A stretch of DNA of 64,000 nucleotides from Phycisphaeraceae bacterium (GCA_020639215.1 JACKHA010000002.1:107725-171724); one strand, 5' to 3'; shown: positions 9,459 through 18,894, counted from the first letter of the stretch. Made by a program: numbers and translations. The notes: generated by a model from the sequence alone, not told the origin.

Positions 9459-9620
9459 AAGCGACGAAGGGCGTAAGCGACGGAGCGACGAAGGGAAGGA
9501 ACTTTCGAAGGCGTCAGCGGACGAAGGACCGGGCGATCGACGCCACGGATCCTGGATCACGGACGGGCCGCCGGCGACGGAGCCCTTCGTCGCTCCGGCG
9601 CTCCGTCGCTCGGTCGCTGC
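9459..9620. repeat. inverted repeat with 8-base AGCGACGR units
   Basis: The left arm (about 9459-9496) and right arm (about 9591-9620) pair as an inverted repeat; the inner 19 bases match with one mismatch. Both are built from the 8-base unit AGCGACGA or AGCGACGG. The element fills the gap between the infB stop and the DUF503 start, so it is inside the operon transcript. A shorter relative lies within purL at 47081-47158. Confidence 0.7.
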
Positions 9621-9622
9621 TC

Positions 9623-12544
9623 TCACAGCGTCCTCTTCACCTCGACCTTCTTGAAGCACTCGAGGATGTCGCCGGTCTTGATGTCGTCGTAGCCGTCGAT
9701 CTTCATGCCACACTCCATGCCGGCCCGGACCTCCTTGGCGTCGTCCTTGAACCGCTTGAGCTGGGCCAGGCGCCGGTTGTCCTCGACGATGATGTCCTGG
9801 CGCGTGACGCGGATGAGCGCGTCTCGGACCACGTTGCCGTCGGTGACGTAGCAGCCCGCCACCGCGCCGACCTTCGTGATCTTGAACACCTCGCGGACCT
9901 CCGCGTGCCCGAGCACCTCCTCGCGGATCTCGGGAGCGAGCATGCCCTCGGCGGCCTTGCGCATGTCGTCGGTGATGTCGTAGATCACCTGGTAGTTGCG
10001 GATCTCGATGCCCTTGGTCTCCGCGATCGAGCGGGCCCGCCCGGAGGCGATGACGTTGAACCCGACGATGATCGCCTGGCTGGCCTCGGCAAGGCCCACG
10101 TCGCTCTCGGTGATGCCGCCCACCGCCGAGTGCAGCACGCGGAGGCGGACCTCGGGCGTCGAGACCGCCTCGATCTCGTGACGCAGCACGTCCACCGAGC
10201 CCTGCACGTCGGCCTTGAGCACGACCCGGATCTCCTTGACCTCGCCCTCGGCGATCTTCGAGAACATCGAGTCGAGCGTGAGCTTCGGCTGGGCCAGCTG
10301 GGCCTCGCGCTCGCGGTGGCGGCGCTGCTCGGCGGCCTCCTGGGCCTTCTTGAGCGTGTCCACCACGTAGAACTTGTCGCCCGCGTCGGGGACCTCGTCG
10401 ATGCCCGAGATCTGCACCGGCATCGGGGGCGTGCCCGACTTGAGCCGGTTGCCGCGGTCGTCGGTGATGTCGCGGATGCGCCCGAACGCGCGTCCCATGA
10501 CCACGAAGTCGCCGACCTTGAGCTCGCCCTGCTGGATCAGCACATTGGCGACCGCGCCGCGTCCCTCCTGCGTCCTGGCTTCGATGACGCTGCCAACCGC
10601 CGCGCCCCCGAAGTCGGCCTTGAGTTCCATGATCTGCGACTGCAGGTCGAGCACCTCGAGCAGCGCGGGGATGCCCTCGCCCGTCGTGGCGCTCGTGCGG
10701 ACAACTTCCGTGTCGCCGCCCCACTCCACGGGGTTCAGCCCGTGCTCGGCCAGCACGCTCAGCGTGCGCTGGATGATCGCCTCGGTCGCGTCGGGACGGT
10801 CGATCTTGTTCAGCGCAACCACGATCGGAACCTCGGCCGCCTTGGCGTGGTTTATCGACTCGATCGTCTGGGGCATCACGCCCTCGGGCGCGGAGACCAC
10901 CAGCACCACGATGTCGGTCATCGTCGCGCCGCGCGCACGCATCGCCGTGAACGCCTGGTGGCCTGGCGTGTCGAGGAACACCACCTGCTTCTCGTCGCTG
11001 CCGATCTTGACCGGCACGCGGAACGCGCTGGTTGCCTGGGTGATGCCGCCGGCCTCGCCCGCGGCCACGTTGGCGTTGCGGATCTTGTCCAGCAGCGAGG
11101 TCTTGCCGTGGTCGACGTGCCCGAGGATCGTCACCACCGGGCCGCGAGGGCGCTCGTCGGTCGCCTGGCGGTCCTCGAACTCGGCCGACACCGCCTGCTC
11201 GGCGGTCTGGAACGCCTGGACCTCCAGCTCGATGTCGTGGTCGAGCATGAGCTCCTGGGCCTTCTCCGGCTCGATGCCCGAGTTGATCGTCGCCATCGTG
11301 CCCTGCAGGAACAGCGCCTTGACGATGTCGGCCGCCTTCACGCCAGTGGCGGCCGACAGGTCCTTGATGGTGAACGGCGCCTGGATCGAGACCTTGCCGC
11401 CGTGGGCCCGACCGGCGGTGCCGCCGACGCCCTGGGCCTTGTTCTTGGCCTGCTGGCGGCGCATCTTGAGGTAGCCGCCGGAGGTGTCGAGGCGGTTCTG
11501 GAGCTCGGCCAGGTCGGCGTTGGACCAGGCCGGCTCGTCGCGCCCGGACCGCCCGCGCCGGCGAGCCGAGTCCGCGCCGCCGCCGGGGCCACCGGGCCCG
11601 CCCTTGGTCCGACGCGGGCTCCGCGAGCGGTCGTCGCCGCCCGGCCCGCCGGGGCCGCGTGGCGCGAAACCGGGTCCGCCGCCGGGTCCGCCCGGGGCGC
11701 GGCGTGGGCGCGGGGCCTCGATCTGCTCCGGCGCCTCGACGCGGACGATCTTCGGTCCCGACAGTTTGACGGGCGTCTTGACCTTGAGCTGCTGGCCCGC
11801 CGGCTTGACCACCTTTGGACGCTCCGGCACGTTCATCACCGGCTTGGGTGGGGGCGGTTCTTCGGAGACGCCGGGGCGAGCCGGGCTCTCGGGCGCGTCA
11901 CCCGCATCGCCATCACGACCCTTTCGGGACGGGCGGTGGGAGTCGGCGCGGCGATCCGCGGAGGCGGCGGCCCGCGCTGGTGCGGCCGGGGCATCGGAAT
12001 CGGTCTCGACGGGCTCGGCCTCTCCGGCTTGGGCGTCGTTGGTCGCCGGCGTTTCGATCGGGATCGCGGTCGCCGAAGCCTCGGCGGGCGTCGCGGACCC
12101 GGTCGCCTGGTCCTGGCCGGGCGCCCGCGCCGCGGAAGCGGCGTGCCTCACGGGCGGCGTGGGCTTCACCTCCGGTGAGATCGGCGCTGCGGTCGCTTCG
12201 GACGAATCCGCCCCGTCGCTCGCGTCTTTGGCCTCGCCTCCGTCCGGTGCGTCGGCGTCCGAGGCCTTCTTCGCCTTGGCGGCCTTCGGCCTGGCGCGGC
12301 TCGGGCGTGCGCGGGTCGGCTTGACCGCCTCGACCTCAACCGGCGCAGCGGTCTCGACGGCCGTGCCGCCCTGGCCCGTGAACCACTCCGTGATCGTCGC
12401 CTGCAGGCCCACGCCCACCGGCGACATGTGGTTCTTGACCCCGAACTTCCCCTCTTCGGGGATGCCCTCGGCGCGGCACTTGGCGATGATCGCCTTGGAG
12501 TCCACACCCAGGTCCTTCGCCAGTTCGAACACCCTCTTGGCCAA
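9623..12544 (-). CDS. infB: translation initiation factor IF-2
   Basis: IF-2, 973 residues from the TTG proposed here. The N-terminal block AKRVFELAKDLGVDSKAII is the first IF2_N module. A long Ala/Pro/Gly/Arg-rich linker follows, then a second IF2_N module (FTIKDLSAATGVKAADIVKAL). The GTPase domain carries GHVDHGKT (about residue 471), GGITQ, DTPGHQAFT and NKID (about 577), then the beta-barrel and C-terminal fMet-tRNA domains. IF-2 brings initiator tRNA to the 30S subunit and promotes subunit joining. The TTG at 12544 was chosen because GGAG lies six bases before it and the family starts with M-A-K-R-V-F; the open frame extends upstream into nusA without a better start. nusA ends 148 bases upstream. 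Confidence 0.93.
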   Translation of the reverse strand: MAKRVFELAKDLGVDSKAIIAKCRAEGIPEEGKFGVKNHMSPVGVGLQATITEWFTGQGGTAVETAAPVEVEAVKPTRARPSRARPKAAKAKKASDADAPDGGEAKDASDGADSSEATAAPISPEVKPTPPVRHAASAARAPGQDQATGSATPAEASATAIPIETPATNDAQAGEAEPVETDSDAPAAPARAAASADRRADSHRPSRKGRDGDAGDAPESPARPGVSEEPPPPKPVMNVPERPKVVKPAGQQLKVKTPVKLSGPKIVRVEAPEQIEAPRPRRAPGGPGGGPGFAPRGPGGPGGDDRSRSPRRTKGGPGGPGGGADSARRRGRSGRDEPAWSNADLAELQNRLDTSGGYLKMRRQQAKNKAQGVGGTAGRAHGGKVSIQAPFTIKDLSAATGVKAADIVKALFLQGTMATINSGIEPEKAQELMLDHDIELEVQAFQTAEQAVSAEFEDRQATDERPRGPVVTILGHVDHGKTSLLDKIRNANVAAGEAGGITQATSAFRVPVKIGSDEKQVVFLDTPGHQAFTAMRARGATMTDIVVLVVSAPEGVMPQTIESINHAKAAEVPIVVALNKIDRPDATEAIIQRTLSVLAEHGLNPVEWGGDTEVVRTSATTGEGIPALLEVLDLQSQIMELKADFGGAAVGSVIEARTQEGRGAVANVLIQQGELKVGDFVVMGRAFGRIRDITDDRGNRLKSGTPPMPVQISGIDEVPDAGDKFYVVDTLKKAQEAAEQRRHREREAQLAQPKLTLDSMFSKIAEGEVKEIRVVLKADVQGSVDVLRHEIEAVSTPEVRLRVLHSAVGGITESDVGLAEASQAIIVGFNVIASGRARSIAETKGIEIRNYQVIYDITDDMRKAAEGMLAPEIREEVLGHAEVREVFKITKVGAVAGCYVTDGNVVRDALIRVTRQDIIVEDNRRLAQLKRFKDDAKEVRAGMECGMKIDGYDDIKTGDILECFKKVEVKRTL

Positions 12545-12692
12545 GCGATTCTCCAGCTGTTCTCGGGCTCCGAGCGGGGCGCGCCCCCGAGTGTCCCGTC
12601 GCCGCGCGTCTGTCGACTCTGTCTTCCAGTCCAGTTCCGTGTGATGGGCGTGCCGTCGGGCCGACCGACGCCAGGCCGCGATGCATGCGTGC

Positions 12693-14108
12693 TTACGACG
12701 AGGCGTTGTCCCCCGAACCCCCGCCGAGGATGTCGGCGGCCCGCTGCTCGTCGTCGGCCGAGGTCGGGACACCGGCACCCTCGCCGCCCGCCCCGCCCGC
12801 CGGGGCCTCGAAACTCGACGCGCCCAGGATGGCCGCCGCGGCTTCGTCGCCCGCCTCCGGCGCGACGCCCTCCTCGAGCATGCGACGGGCCAGCTCCTCT
12901 TGCTCCCGGCGCAGGCGCTCCTTCTCTTCCTTCTCGCGCTGCTGCTGCTCGGCGACCTCCTTGGCGCGGACGCCGGCCCGGGCCATCACGCGCTGGGCGG
13001 CCTCCTCGTCCAGCTCGAGCTCCTCGCGCAAAACCTCCATCCCCACTTCCTCGATGTCGAACACGCTGACCATGCCAAGGGCCGCCAGGCGTCCGACCAT
13101 CTCCTCGGTGATGCCCTCTTCCTCCTGGAGCGTTGCGGACATGATCTCCAGGCCCTTGTTGAACTCCTCGGGCGTCAGGATGTCGATGTCCCAGCCGGTC
13201 AGGCGGGCCGCCAGACGCACGTTCTGGCCCCGCTTGCCGATCGCCAGGGACAGCTGGTCGTCTCGGACGACGACCGTCGCCCGCCCGAGCTCGAAGCACA
13301 GCGAGATCTCCTCGACCTCCGCCGGCTTGAGCGAGTTCTGGATCAGGATCTGGCTCGACTCGTTCCAGCGAACGATGTCGATCTTCTCGCCGTTGAGCTC
13401 GTCCACGATGTTCTTGATCCGCGACCCGCGGACGCCCACGCACGCCCCGACCGCGTCGACCTTCGAGTCCACCGACGACACCGCGAGCTTCGTGCGGAAC
13501 CCCGCCTCGCGGGCCATCGCCTTGACCTCGATGATTCGCTCGGCCACTTCGGGCACCTCGACCTCGAAGAGGCGTTTGATGAAGTCCTCGTGCCCGCGGC
13601 TGAGCACGATCTTCACCTGGTTGCCCACCTCGCGCACGTCGAGGATCAGGCACCGGACCCGATCGCCGGCCGCGAACTGCTCGCCGGGGATCTGCTCGGA
13701 CCGGGGCATGAAGGCCTCAGCCCGGTCGATCGTCGCCACCAGGGCCCCGCCCTCGTACCGCTGGGCCGTGCCCGTGACGATCTCGCCGACGCGCTTGGAG
13801 AACTCGTCGAGGATGCTGTTCCGCTCGTCGTCGCGGAACCGCTGGATCATGACCTGCTTGAACGTCTGGGCCGCGATGCGCCCGAAGTCGTTGGGCTTCA
13901 TGGCCACCGGCTCGCCCCGCCGGAACAGGGCCATCTCGCCCGACATGGGGTCGACGGTGCAGGTGAACTCGTCGGCGTCGATGGTGTTGAAGTACTTCCG
14001 GGCCGCCGACACCATCGCCTGCTCCAGGTCGGAGAGCAGGAGCGAGCGGTCGATGTTGCGATCGCGGGCGATCGAGTCGAGGATGCGGAGCATTTCGGCG
14101 GTGTTCAT
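12693..14108 (-). CDS. nusA: transcription termination/antitermination factor NusA
   Basis: A 471-residue NusA. Domains in order: N-terminal RNA-polymerase-binding domain (about 1-130, ARDRNIDRSLLLSDLEQAMVSAARKYF), S1 (about 135-200, GDRVRCLILDVREVGNQVKIVLSR), KH1 and KH2 (about 215-345, with VGACVGVRGSRIKNIVDEL and LAIGKRGQNVRLAARLTGW), one helix-hairpin-helix repeat (GITEEMVGRLAALGMVSVFDIEEVG), then a charged Glu/Arg coiled stretch and a Gly/Ala tail. NusA binds RNA polymerase and nascent RNA and modulates pausing, termination and antitermination. It leads the nusA-infB-DUF503-rbfA operon. rimP, which often precedes nusA, is not present. The ATG at 14108 gives the family N terminus. Confidence 0.96.
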   Translation of the reverse strand: MNTAEMLRILDSIARDRNIDRSLLLSDLEQAMVSAARKYFNTIDADEFTCTVDPMSGEMALFRRGEPVAMKPNDFGRIAAQTFKQVMIQRFRDDERNSILDEFSKRVGEIVTGTAQRYEGGALVATIDRAEAFMPRSEQIPGEQFAAGDRVRCLILDVREVGNQVKIVLSRGHEDFIKRLFEVEVPEVAERIIEVKAMAREAGFRTKLAVSSVDSKVDAVGACVGVRGSRIKNIVDELNGEKIDIVRWNESSQILIQNSLKPAEVEEISLCFELGRATVVVRDDQLSLAIGKRGQNVRLAARLTGWDIDILTPEEFNKGLEIMSATLQEEEGITEEMVGRLAALGMVSVFDIEEVGMEVLREELELDEEAAQRVMARAGVRAKEVAEQQQREKEEKERLRREQEELARRMLEEGVAPEAGDEAAAAILGASSFEAPAGGAGGEGAGVPTSADDEQRAADILGGGSGDNASS

Positions 14109-14572
14109 GGCGTGGTCCGATCGGGTTCGTGTTGTCGTGTTGTCGGGATGTGCGGTCGGGAGCGGGTGCTGAGTGGCGAGTCGAGAGGCCTGCGAGGCAG
14201 CGAGTCCATCGGAGCAGATGCGCCAAAAACACCGAGGCCGCTCCGGGGTGTGACAAACCCCAAGGCGGCCCGACGACCGGACCCACGGCAGGCGTGGATC
14301 CGCCCAGTTGTGGTGGATCCTCACGCCGTCCGCGGCATCTCCGCGTCCGCCCCCGGGCCGTCAGTGGCTCGGGCGGGGCCAACCGGCGCAATCGCGCCCT
14401 GGTGGTTGGGCCGCCTAGCGAACATGGGCCTTGGCCGTCTTCATGCGCGCACTCCGAACGCCGGCCCGGGTCCATCCCGAACCGTCGCGCGAAACTGTAG
14501 AGGTTCGGCCCGGGCCGATCAACCGACTCCGGGCGGGGGCGTCGGGGTCCACGACTCGCTCGCCGAGTCGGC
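14109..14572. other. 464-base intergenic region upstream of nusA
   Basis: No supported gene lies between the nusA start and the fliM stop. It should contain the nusA operon promoter and leader and the fliM terminator, but I see no convincing -35/-10 pair. Open frames across it are shadows. No rimP-like sequence is present on either strand. Confidence 0.5.
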
Positions 14573-15691
14573 TCAGCCCCGTTTCGGGCGGGCCTGGACC
14601 CCCGGGGCGCCGCCTGGCTCGCTCGGGCCGGCCTCGGCCTCGATCGCCTCGACGATCCGGACCGCCCGCTGCCCCCGGAACTGGCCCATCGTCGAGGTGT
14701 ACTTCCGCTCGCCCTCGACGCACACGTCCAGCGGCTCGTCGTTGGGCTTCTCGGTCACGATCACGTCGCCGACCCGCATCTCGATCAGGTCGCGAAGCGT
14801 GATGGTCGTCCGGGCCAGCTCGACCGACAGCCCCATCGTCGCCGAGGACAGGTTCGTCGAGATCCGCTTGCGGGCCTGCGGGCTCTTCTGCTGCTTGCTC
14901 ACCGCGAACCACGACTGGGCCGACAGGGCCTCCATGAGCGGCTCGATGACGTTGTACGGGATGCACAGGTTCATCGTGCCCGCCCGGTTGGTCATCTTCA
15001 GCTCGAAGCCGATGACCACCACCACCTCGTTCGGCGGGACGATCTGCACGAGTTGCGGGTTGCTCTCGGTCGCGACGATCGAGAACGACATCTCCTTCAT
15101 GCCGGCCCACGCCTCGCTCATGGCCTGCAGGCCCCGACGCGTGACGTTGCTGATCAGGCGCGATTCGATCAGCGTCATCGGGCGCTGCGGGATGAACAGC
15201 TCCGACGACGACCCCCCCAGCAGGCGGTCGATGATCGGATAGATGATCAGCGGCGAGATCTCCAGGCACATCTGCCCGTCGAGCCCCGTCGCCTCCAGCA
15301 GGTTGAACGACGTCGGGTTCGGCAGCCCGGAGATGAACTCCGAATAGGTCATCTGCTCGCACGTCGCGACCTTGACCTCGACGATCGTCCGCAGGAACCC
15401 CGAGAGCGACGCCCCGAAGTTCCGGGCGAAGCCCTCGTGCAGGGTCTGCAGCGCCCGCATCTGGTCCTTCGACACGCGCTCCGGACGCTTGAAGTCGTAC
15501 GGGCGGATCTCGAGGTTCTCGAGCTCGTCGTCCCGGCGCTGCGTCGAGAAGATCCGCGCGGACTTGTGCTCGACCGTCGCGGTGCCCGTGTCCGCCGCCG
15601 CGAGCAGCGCGTCGACCTCGCTTTGATCGAGAATGTCGATGGGGCGGCCTCCGGAACGGGCGCGGGACCACGCCGCGCTGGCGCGGCGCAC
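14573..15691 (-). CDS. fliM: flagellar motor switch protein FliM
   Basis: FliM, up to 372 residues. The segment DILDQSEVDALLAAA is the N-terminal peptide that binds phospho-CheY. The CheC-like middle domain spans about 55-250 (including LNPTSFNLLEATGLDGQ-like and IDRLLGGSS segments). The C-terminal SPOA domain (ISTNLSSATMGLSVELARTTITLRDLIEMRVGDVI) packs into the C-ring. FliM with FliN and FliG sets rotor direction. No other flagellar gene is in the window. The GTG at 15691 gives 17 extra residues and has no Shine-Dalgarno; the family N terminus would instead begin at an ATC at 15640 behind GGAGG, so the true start is uncertain. Confidence 0.93.
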   Translation of the reverse strand: MRRASAAWSRARSGGRPIDILDQSEVDALLAAADTGTATVEHKSARIFSTQRRDDELENLEIRPYDFKRPERVSKDQMRALQTLHEGFARNFGASLSGFLRTIVEVKVATCEQMTYSEFISGLPNPTSFNLLEATGLDGQMCLEISPLIIYPIIDRLLGGSSSELFIPQRPMTLIESRLISNVTRRGLQAMSEAWAGMKEMSFSIVATESNPQLVQIVPPNEVVVVIGFELKMTNRAGTMNLCIPYNVIEPLMEALSAQSWFAVSKQQKSPQARKRISTNLSSATMGLSVELARTTITLRDLIEMRVGDVIVTEKPNDEPLDVCVEGERKYTSTMGQFRGQRAVRIVEAIEAEAGPSEPGGAPGVQARPKRG

Positions 15692-15828
15692 CGTCGGAGG
15701 GTCATCGGGCGGCGGGTCGTTCGGGCTTGAACGCCGAGACGCGGGCCCGGGCCCGGGGACGGCGAACCATACAGCCGCCGATCATCGTCGGCAGGCCGAG
15801 AGGGCGGCCCGCCGGATGCCGGCGGGCG

Positions 15829-15942
15829 TCACGACGCCTTCTTGTCGTCCTTCCACACCTCGACCCACCGGCTCTTCCACTTGCGGCTGCTGCCCTTGCG
15901 CTTGCGGGTCGCCCACTTGATCTTCTTGCGGACCATCGGCAT
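15829..15942 (-). CDS. 37-residue basic protein
   Basis: A short open frame starting MPMVRKKIKWATRKRKGS and ending KDDKKAS. It is very rich in Lys and Arg with five Trp, resembling small RNA- or ribosome-associated proteins, although I cannot assign it to a ribosomal family. An AGGAG motif lies eight bases before the ATG. It is on the same strand as fliM, 137 bases upstream of it. Composition and ribosome binding site favour a real gene; conservation has not been checked. Confidence 0.5.
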   Translation of the reverse strand: MPMVRKKIKWATRKRKGSSRKWKSRWVEVWKDDKKAS

Positions 15943-16174
15943 CGGTCTGGCTCCTCGGCTCGTCGTCGATTCGGACCCCACGCCGCCACCGGGCCTGGGG
16001 AGGGATCATTGCCGCGTTGCCGGGTGGGAGCCAGTCGGGGAGTGACGAAGCGCCGAAGCCGGGCCTCGCCCGCCGGGCGGGACGGGCGGGCAGGCCCTTG
16101 CGGTCGGGCCTCGGATGCCCGTCAGGCCGCCAGGTCCCGCAACGCGCCCGGCGGGGTGTGGTAGAACGCCCGGC

Positions 16175-17593
16175 ATGAGGTCCGCCCCCCTGGCCGCGCT
16201 GTTCTCGCTCCGCCGCGGCGAGCCGCGCGCGGTCGTGCTGGGCGGGCTGGCGTTCTTCCTGATCCTTTGCTCCTACTTCGTCCTCCGCCCCGTGCGCGAG
16301 GCGATGGGCGTGCACCGAAACTTCGACGACCTGTACTGGCTCTGGATCGTCACCTTGCTGGGCATGGTCGGGGCCAACGCGCTGTACGCCACGCTCGCCT
16401 CGAGCGTGGCCAAACGCCTGCTGGCCACCTGCACCTACCGCGTCTTCGCCCTGAGCCTCGCGACGTTCGTACTCGTGCTGACGCTCGCGCCGCACCTGAC
16501 CGAGCGTCCCTTCGCGACGCTGGCGGTGTTCGACCAGCCGGTCACGGTCGGGCACGTGTTCTACGTGTGGATCAGCGTGTTCAACCTCTTCGCGGTGTCC
16601 TTGTTCTGGGCCCAGGCCGCGGACCGGTTCGGCCTGGAGCAGGCCAAGCGCTTGTTCCCGCTGCTTGGCGCGGGCGGGACGCTGGGGGCGCTGGCGGGCT
16701 CAACGATCACGACCAGCCTGGCCGGGCACGTGGAGCCGGTGTTCCTGATGGGCCTGTCGCTGGTGCTGTGGCGTGGAGCGATCGCGGCCAGCCAGTGGGC
16801 GTTCGGGTCGAGACCCGACGCGAGCACCGAGTCGCGCGCCAACGTGACGTCGGTGGCATCCGAGGCCGATGCACGCTCGCACCAGTCGCCCCGAGCCGCG
16901 GACGGTGGCACGCGCGCCGGGCCGCTGCACGCGTGGCGGGCCCTGACCCGGGTCGTCGCGTCGCCCTACCTGCTGGGCATCAGCGCGTGGATGTTCGCCC
17001 TGGCCATCGCCTCCTCGCTGCTCTATTTCACCCAGGCCCGCATCATCACCGACACCGGCGCCGATCTTCGCGACAAGATCTTCCTGTTCGCCCAGATCGA
17101 CCTGCTCACCCAGGGCGCCACGCTGCTGATCCAGCTCACGATCACGGCCCGCCTGTTCCGCCTGCTGGGCGTCGGGCGGATGCTGCTGGTCATCCCCGCG
17201 CTGCTCGTGCTGGGCTACGCGGCTCTGGCTGTCGCCCCGATCTACGCGGTGCTGGCCCTCTTCCAGGCCGCGTTCCGGGCCTCGCGCTACGCCATCGCCA
17301 CCCCCGCCCGCGAGTCGCTCTTCACCGTCGTTTCGCCCGAAGAGAAGTACGTCTCCAAGGCCGCCCTCGACACGTTCGTCTACCGCGCCGGCGATGTGTC
17401 CGGAGCGCTGATGTACGCCTTGCTCGATCGCCTCGCGGCCACCCTCGCCGCCATCGCCGCGGTCGTCGTGCCCCTGGCCGTCGCCTGGTCGCTCGTCGGC
17501 CTCTGGCTCGGGCGACGCCAGAAGCAGCTGGCGACGCAAGACGTTGATAGCACGCCCTTGCAGCCAGGTTCGCGCGAACCTGTACCTGCCTGA
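16175..17593 (+). CDS. Tlc/Npt-like major facilitator transporter
   Basis: A 472-residue integral membrane protein with about 12 helices. It opens with GEPRAVVLGGLAFFLILCSYFVLRPVREAMG; the SYFVLRPVRE pattern is typical of the ATP/ADP translocase (Tlc/Npt) branch of the major facilitator superfamily. An internal hydrophilic loop near residues 210-250 separates the two halves, and LLGAGGTLGALAGS and SRYAIATPARESLFTVVSPEEKY are further characteristic segments. In free-living bacteria such relatives are common and need not move nucleotides; the substrate here is unknown. The ATG at 16175 puts the first helix directly after a short basic N terminus. The gene ends 75 bases before the Tat-exported epimerase-like gene. 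Confidence 0.82.
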   Translation: MRSAPLAALFSLRRGEPRAVVLGGLAFFLILCSYFVLRPVREAMGVHRNFDDLYWLWIVTLLGMVGANALYATLASSVAKRLLATCTYRVFALSLATFVLVLTLAPHLTERPFATLAVFDQPVTVGHVFYVWISVFNLFAVSLFWAQAADRFGLEQAKRLFPLLGAGGTLGALAGSTITTSLAGHVEPVFLMGLSLVLWRGAIAASQWAFGSRPDASTESRANVTSVASEADARSHQSPRAADGGTRAGPLHAWRALTRVVASPYLLGISAWMFALAIASSLLYFTQARIITDTGADLRDKIFLFAQIDLLTQGATLLIQLTITARLFRLLGVGRMLLVIPALLVLGYAALAVAPIYAVLALFQAAFRASRYAIATPARESLFTVVSPEEKYVSKAALDTFVYRAGDVSGALMYALLDRLAATLAAIAAVVVPLAVAWSLVGLWLGRRQKQLATQDVDSTPLQPGSREPVPA

Positions 17594-17668
17594 CCGGATC
17601 GATCCGTTCCACGCCTCTCCCCACGGGCCGCCGCGCCGCCGGCGCCCGACCACGCCGGAGCCGCACCA

Positions 17669-18859
17669 ATGACCACCACCCGCCGCGATTTCCTCTCCAC
17701 CGCCTCCGGCGCGATCGCCGCCCTGGGCCTGACGCCGTTCGCCGGGGCCGCCCTTCGGCGCCGCCCCCAGCCCGAGGGCGACGGCGCCGTTCCTCGCGCC
17801 GATCGCCCCCTGAAGATCCTCATGCTCGGCGGCACCGGGTTCCTCGGCCCCATCATCGTTCGCTACGCCCTCGACCGCGGGCACGAGGTTACCCTGTTCA
17901 ACCGGGGCAACCGCGACGAGATGTTCCCCGACCTGGAACAGCTCCAGGGCGATCGCTACGAAGAAAACGCCCTCGAGCCCCTCAAGGGCCGCGAGTGGGA
18001 CGTGGCCATCGACACCTGGACCTACCTGCCCTACATCGTGCGGCGCTCGGCCGAGGCCCTGCGCGACAGCGTGAAGAACTACGTCGTCGTCTCCACCATC
18101 TCCGTCTACGGCGACCGCAACACCATCGACATGGACGAGGACGCCCCGCTGGCCACCATGCCCGACGAGCTCGTCGACACCATCCGCACCAACCGCGAGA
18201 TCGGTGCCCACTACGGCGCGCTCAAGGCGCTGTGCGAGCAGACCGTCGAACAGGTCATGGGCGGGCGCTCCTGCAACGTCCGCCCCGGCCTGATCGTCGG
18301 GCCGCGCGACCCGACCAACCGCTGGACCTGGTGGCCCCACCGCGTCCGCAAGGGCGGCGAGATGATCGGCCCCGGCCAGCCCGGGCACTACACCCAGATC
18401 ATCGACGTCCGCGACTGCGGCGAGTTCTGCGTCACCGCCGCCGAGCGCTCCCTCCACGGCTCGTACAACGCCATCACCCCCGCCCGCGCCATCACCATGG
18501 GCGGCATGCTCGACACCTGCAACCGCATCAGCGGCTCCGACGCCCGCGTCACCTGGATCGACGCAGACTTCCTCGAAGAGCAAGGCCTCTCGGCCTGGGG
18601 CCACCTCCCGGCCTGGATCCCGCCCACCGCCCCCGGCTACGAGGGCTTCGGCCAGATGTCCGTCGAGCGCTCGATCGCCAACGGCCTGACCCACCGCCCC
18701 CTCGAAGACACCATCCAGGCCACGCTCGACTGGCTCGACACCCTGCCCCCCGAGGCCATCGCCCGCCTCGACGCCGGCGTCACCGAACGGGGCGGCGCGG
18801 GCGTCCCGCCCGAGATGGAGGTGAGGGTGCTCGAGGCGTGGCACGCGCGCGAGGGGTGA
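17669..18859 (+). CDS. Tat-exported NAD-dependent epimerase/dehydratase family protein
   Basis: A 396-residue extended short-chain dehydrogenase/reductase. It starts with a twin-arginine signal (TTRRDFLSTASGAIAALGL) and an Ala-rich cleavage region. The Rossmann nucleotide-binding motif GGTGFLG is at about residues 52-58, and the YGALK tetrad (Tyr-x-x-x-Lys) at about 189-193, with the Thr/Ser partner in VVSTISVYG. Family members epimerise, dehydrate or reduce nucleotide sugars or related compounds using NAD(P); the substrate is not predictable. Tat export fits a protein that folds around its cofactor before crossing the membrane. It follows the transporter by 75 bases and converges on nuoG across the inverted repeat at 18895-19032. 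Confidence 0.88.
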   Translation: MTTTRRDFLSTASGAIAALGLTPFAGAALRRRPQPEGDGAVPRADRPLKILMLGGTGFLGPIIVRYALDRGHEVTLFNRGNRDEMFPDLEQLQGDRYEENALEPLKGREWDVAIDTWTYLPYIVRRSAEALRDSVKNYVVVSTISVYGDRNTIDMDEDAPLATMPDELVDTIRTNREIGAHYGALKALCEQTVEQVMGGRSCNVRPGLIVGPRDPTNRWTWWPHRVRKGGEMIGPGQPGHYTQIIDVRDCGEFCVTAAERSLHGSYNAITPARAITMGGMLDTCNRISGSDARVTWIDADFLEEQGLSAWGHLPAWIPPTAPGYEGFGQMSVERSIANGLTHRPLEDTIQATLDWLDTLPPEAIARLDAGVTERGGAGVPPEMEVRVLEAWHAREG

Positions 18860-18894
18860 AGTTTGGGCGCTGATGGTCCATTCGGGGCGCTTCA

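Noticed and set aside
14415..15671. 418-codon minus frame overlapping fliM
   Set aside because: It is out of frame with fliM, and rich in Arg, Gly and Asp like other shadows.
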